From Pseudomonas putida (GTDB taxonomy: Bacteria > Pseudomonadota > Gammaproteobacteria > Pseudomonadales > Pseudomonadaceae), in contig NZ_JANHLE010000001.1 of the NCBI RefSeq assembly GCF_028682475.1, forward strand, positions 186,001-250,000: a stretch of 64,000 nt of DNA, given 5' to 3'. The notes below the pieces were generated by a model, which saw only the letters and a list, made by a program, of their open reading frames with translations, was not told where the DNA came from and ran no database searches. Shown piece after piece: positions 63,254 through 64,000 of this stretch (position 1 is its first letter; each line of letters begins with the position of its first letter). Both the position numbers and the translations under genes were made by a program.

Positions 63254-64000
63254 CAGATCGCAAACTCCTCGCTGCGCTCGAAGCTGTCCGGCAAGCCGAA
63301 AGCCTTGAGCCCACCCACTGCTTCGATACTGTTACGCACAAACCGGTCATCCACCAGGTCACGGGCGGTCTGTTGCGGGTCGAGGCCAGCAAGGAAGCCC
63401 TTCTCACCTTCAATCAGGGTGTTCTGCAAGCGACGCACCAGTTCCTCGGTGTAGCTGGGGAACGGATACGGCTGAAAGTCGATACGCTTTTCATCCCACT
63501 GCGCATGCTGGATCGCGCCACTGGCAATGTAAGCCGCACGGTCATCGGCAGACGGTGCCAGCACCTGACTCAACACCTGCGGGGTATGCGGGGTGTAGCG
63601 GTTAGGGCCGGCCTTGGACAGCAAGGCGGCGGCTTCGGCACGGTGATCGCGGGTCCACAACTGGGCCTTGACGATGGCGTTGACCACCTTCTGCGACCAC
63701 TCCGGGCGGTTGTTCAGGTCATGTTCGTGCATGAACACCACACAGCAGGCATGGTTGCGCCAGATGTCACCGGTAAAACGCTGCACGCGACCGACCTTGA
63801 GGTCTTCGGCCAGGGCATTGAACGGCTCGGCGACGATGTAACCGGCGATGCGTTTGCTGGCCAGGGCCGGCGGCATGTCCGACGGCGGCAGTACCACCAG
63901 GTTGACCTCGTTGGCGGCTAACTGCGCAGTGGTCGGCTTCGACACCGGCGTCAGGCCATGGTCGCGGAACAGTTGCTGCACCACCACGTTGTGAATCGAA
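63253..64000 (-). CDS. ABC substrate-binding protein (3' part, cut by window)
   Basis: The frame is open to the window edge, so the N-terminus and signal peptide are missing. The visible 249 residues match NrtA/SsuA-like binding proteins: 'LAANEVNLVVLPPSDMPPALASKRIAGYIVAEPFNALAED', 'WRNHACCVVFMHEHDL', 'KVVNAIVKAQLWTRDHRAEAAALLSKAG'. It delivers an unknown small ligand to the permease encoded next to it. The TonB receptor downstream may serve the same uptake route. Confidence 0.88.
   Translation of the reverse strand, partial: SIHNVVVQQLFRDHGLTPVSKPTTAQLAANEVNLVVLPPSDMPPALASKRIAGYIVAEPFNALAEDLKVGRVQRFTGDIWRNHACCVVFMHEHDLNNRPEWSQKVVNAIVKAQLWTRDHRAEAAALLSKAGPNRYTPHTPQVLSQVLAPSADDRAAYIASGAIQHAQWDEKRIDFQPYPFPSYTEELVRRLQNTLIEGEKGFLAGLDPQQTARDLVDDRFVRNSIEAVGGLKAFGLPDSFERSEEFAI

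Noticed and set aside
1..64000. CRISPR arrays, IS elements or transposons
   Set aside because: No regularly spaced repeats and no transposase or terminal inverted repeats were seen.

Overview
The window reads as a Pseudomonas chromosome, most likely putida group. Evidence: an extragenic REP pair with the GGGGCAAGCCCGC core, Pseudomonas-style alkB, topB and TonB-receptor genes, and a LlpA-type bacteriocin. A complete lambda-organised temperate siphophage of about 55.4 kb is integrated in a tRNA-Cys gene. An exact 94-bp direct repeat (797-890 and 56208-56301) marks the attachment sites. It carries the 3' part of the tRNA and its terminator, so the right copy (56254-56327) is an intact tRNA-Cys and the left copy is a remnant.

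Prophage layout. The immunity hub is at 41460-42620. A CI repressor (S24 peptidase, + strand) sits between a Cro-like gene and a rightward early promoter. The leftward early operon (41669 down to 36106) holds two small DNA-binding-like proteins, a Rha/KilAC antirepressor, O- and P-like replication genes, NinB, NinG and a possible late regulator. It is followed by a com-like gene and a lectin-like bacteriocin gene (llpA), a holin candidate, an Acb2-type anti-CBASS sponge, an HslV-like protein and a metallopeptidase. The late operon then runs leftward: TerS, TerL, portal, head morphogenesis, scaffold, capsid, connectors, terminator, tail tube, G/GT frameshift chaperone, tape measure, M, L, K, I, J, fibres, endolysin, Rz/Rz1. 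The rightward early operon (43337-56154) holds small Cys-rich proteins, a coiled-coil protein, ERF annealase, YqaJ-type exonuclease, SSB, a C5 and an N6 DNA methyltransferase, an excisionase candidate and a tyrosine integrase.

Cargo in the prophage. A P22 immI-like arc/ant/mnt locus plus a superinfection-immunity protein lie inside the tail operon between K and I. An O-acyltransferase is probably serotype-converting. com-llpA, a DUF2971 gene and several single genes are placed against the direction of the surrounding operon. Four copies of a 35-37 bp inverted repeat (CGCGCCAC...GTGGCGCG) are scattered through the leftward half.

Flanking host genes are a GNAT acetyltransferase on the left. 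On the right are alkB, topB, a SAM methyltransferase, a TonB-dependent receptor and an ABC permease with its substrate-binding protein (cut by the window edge).
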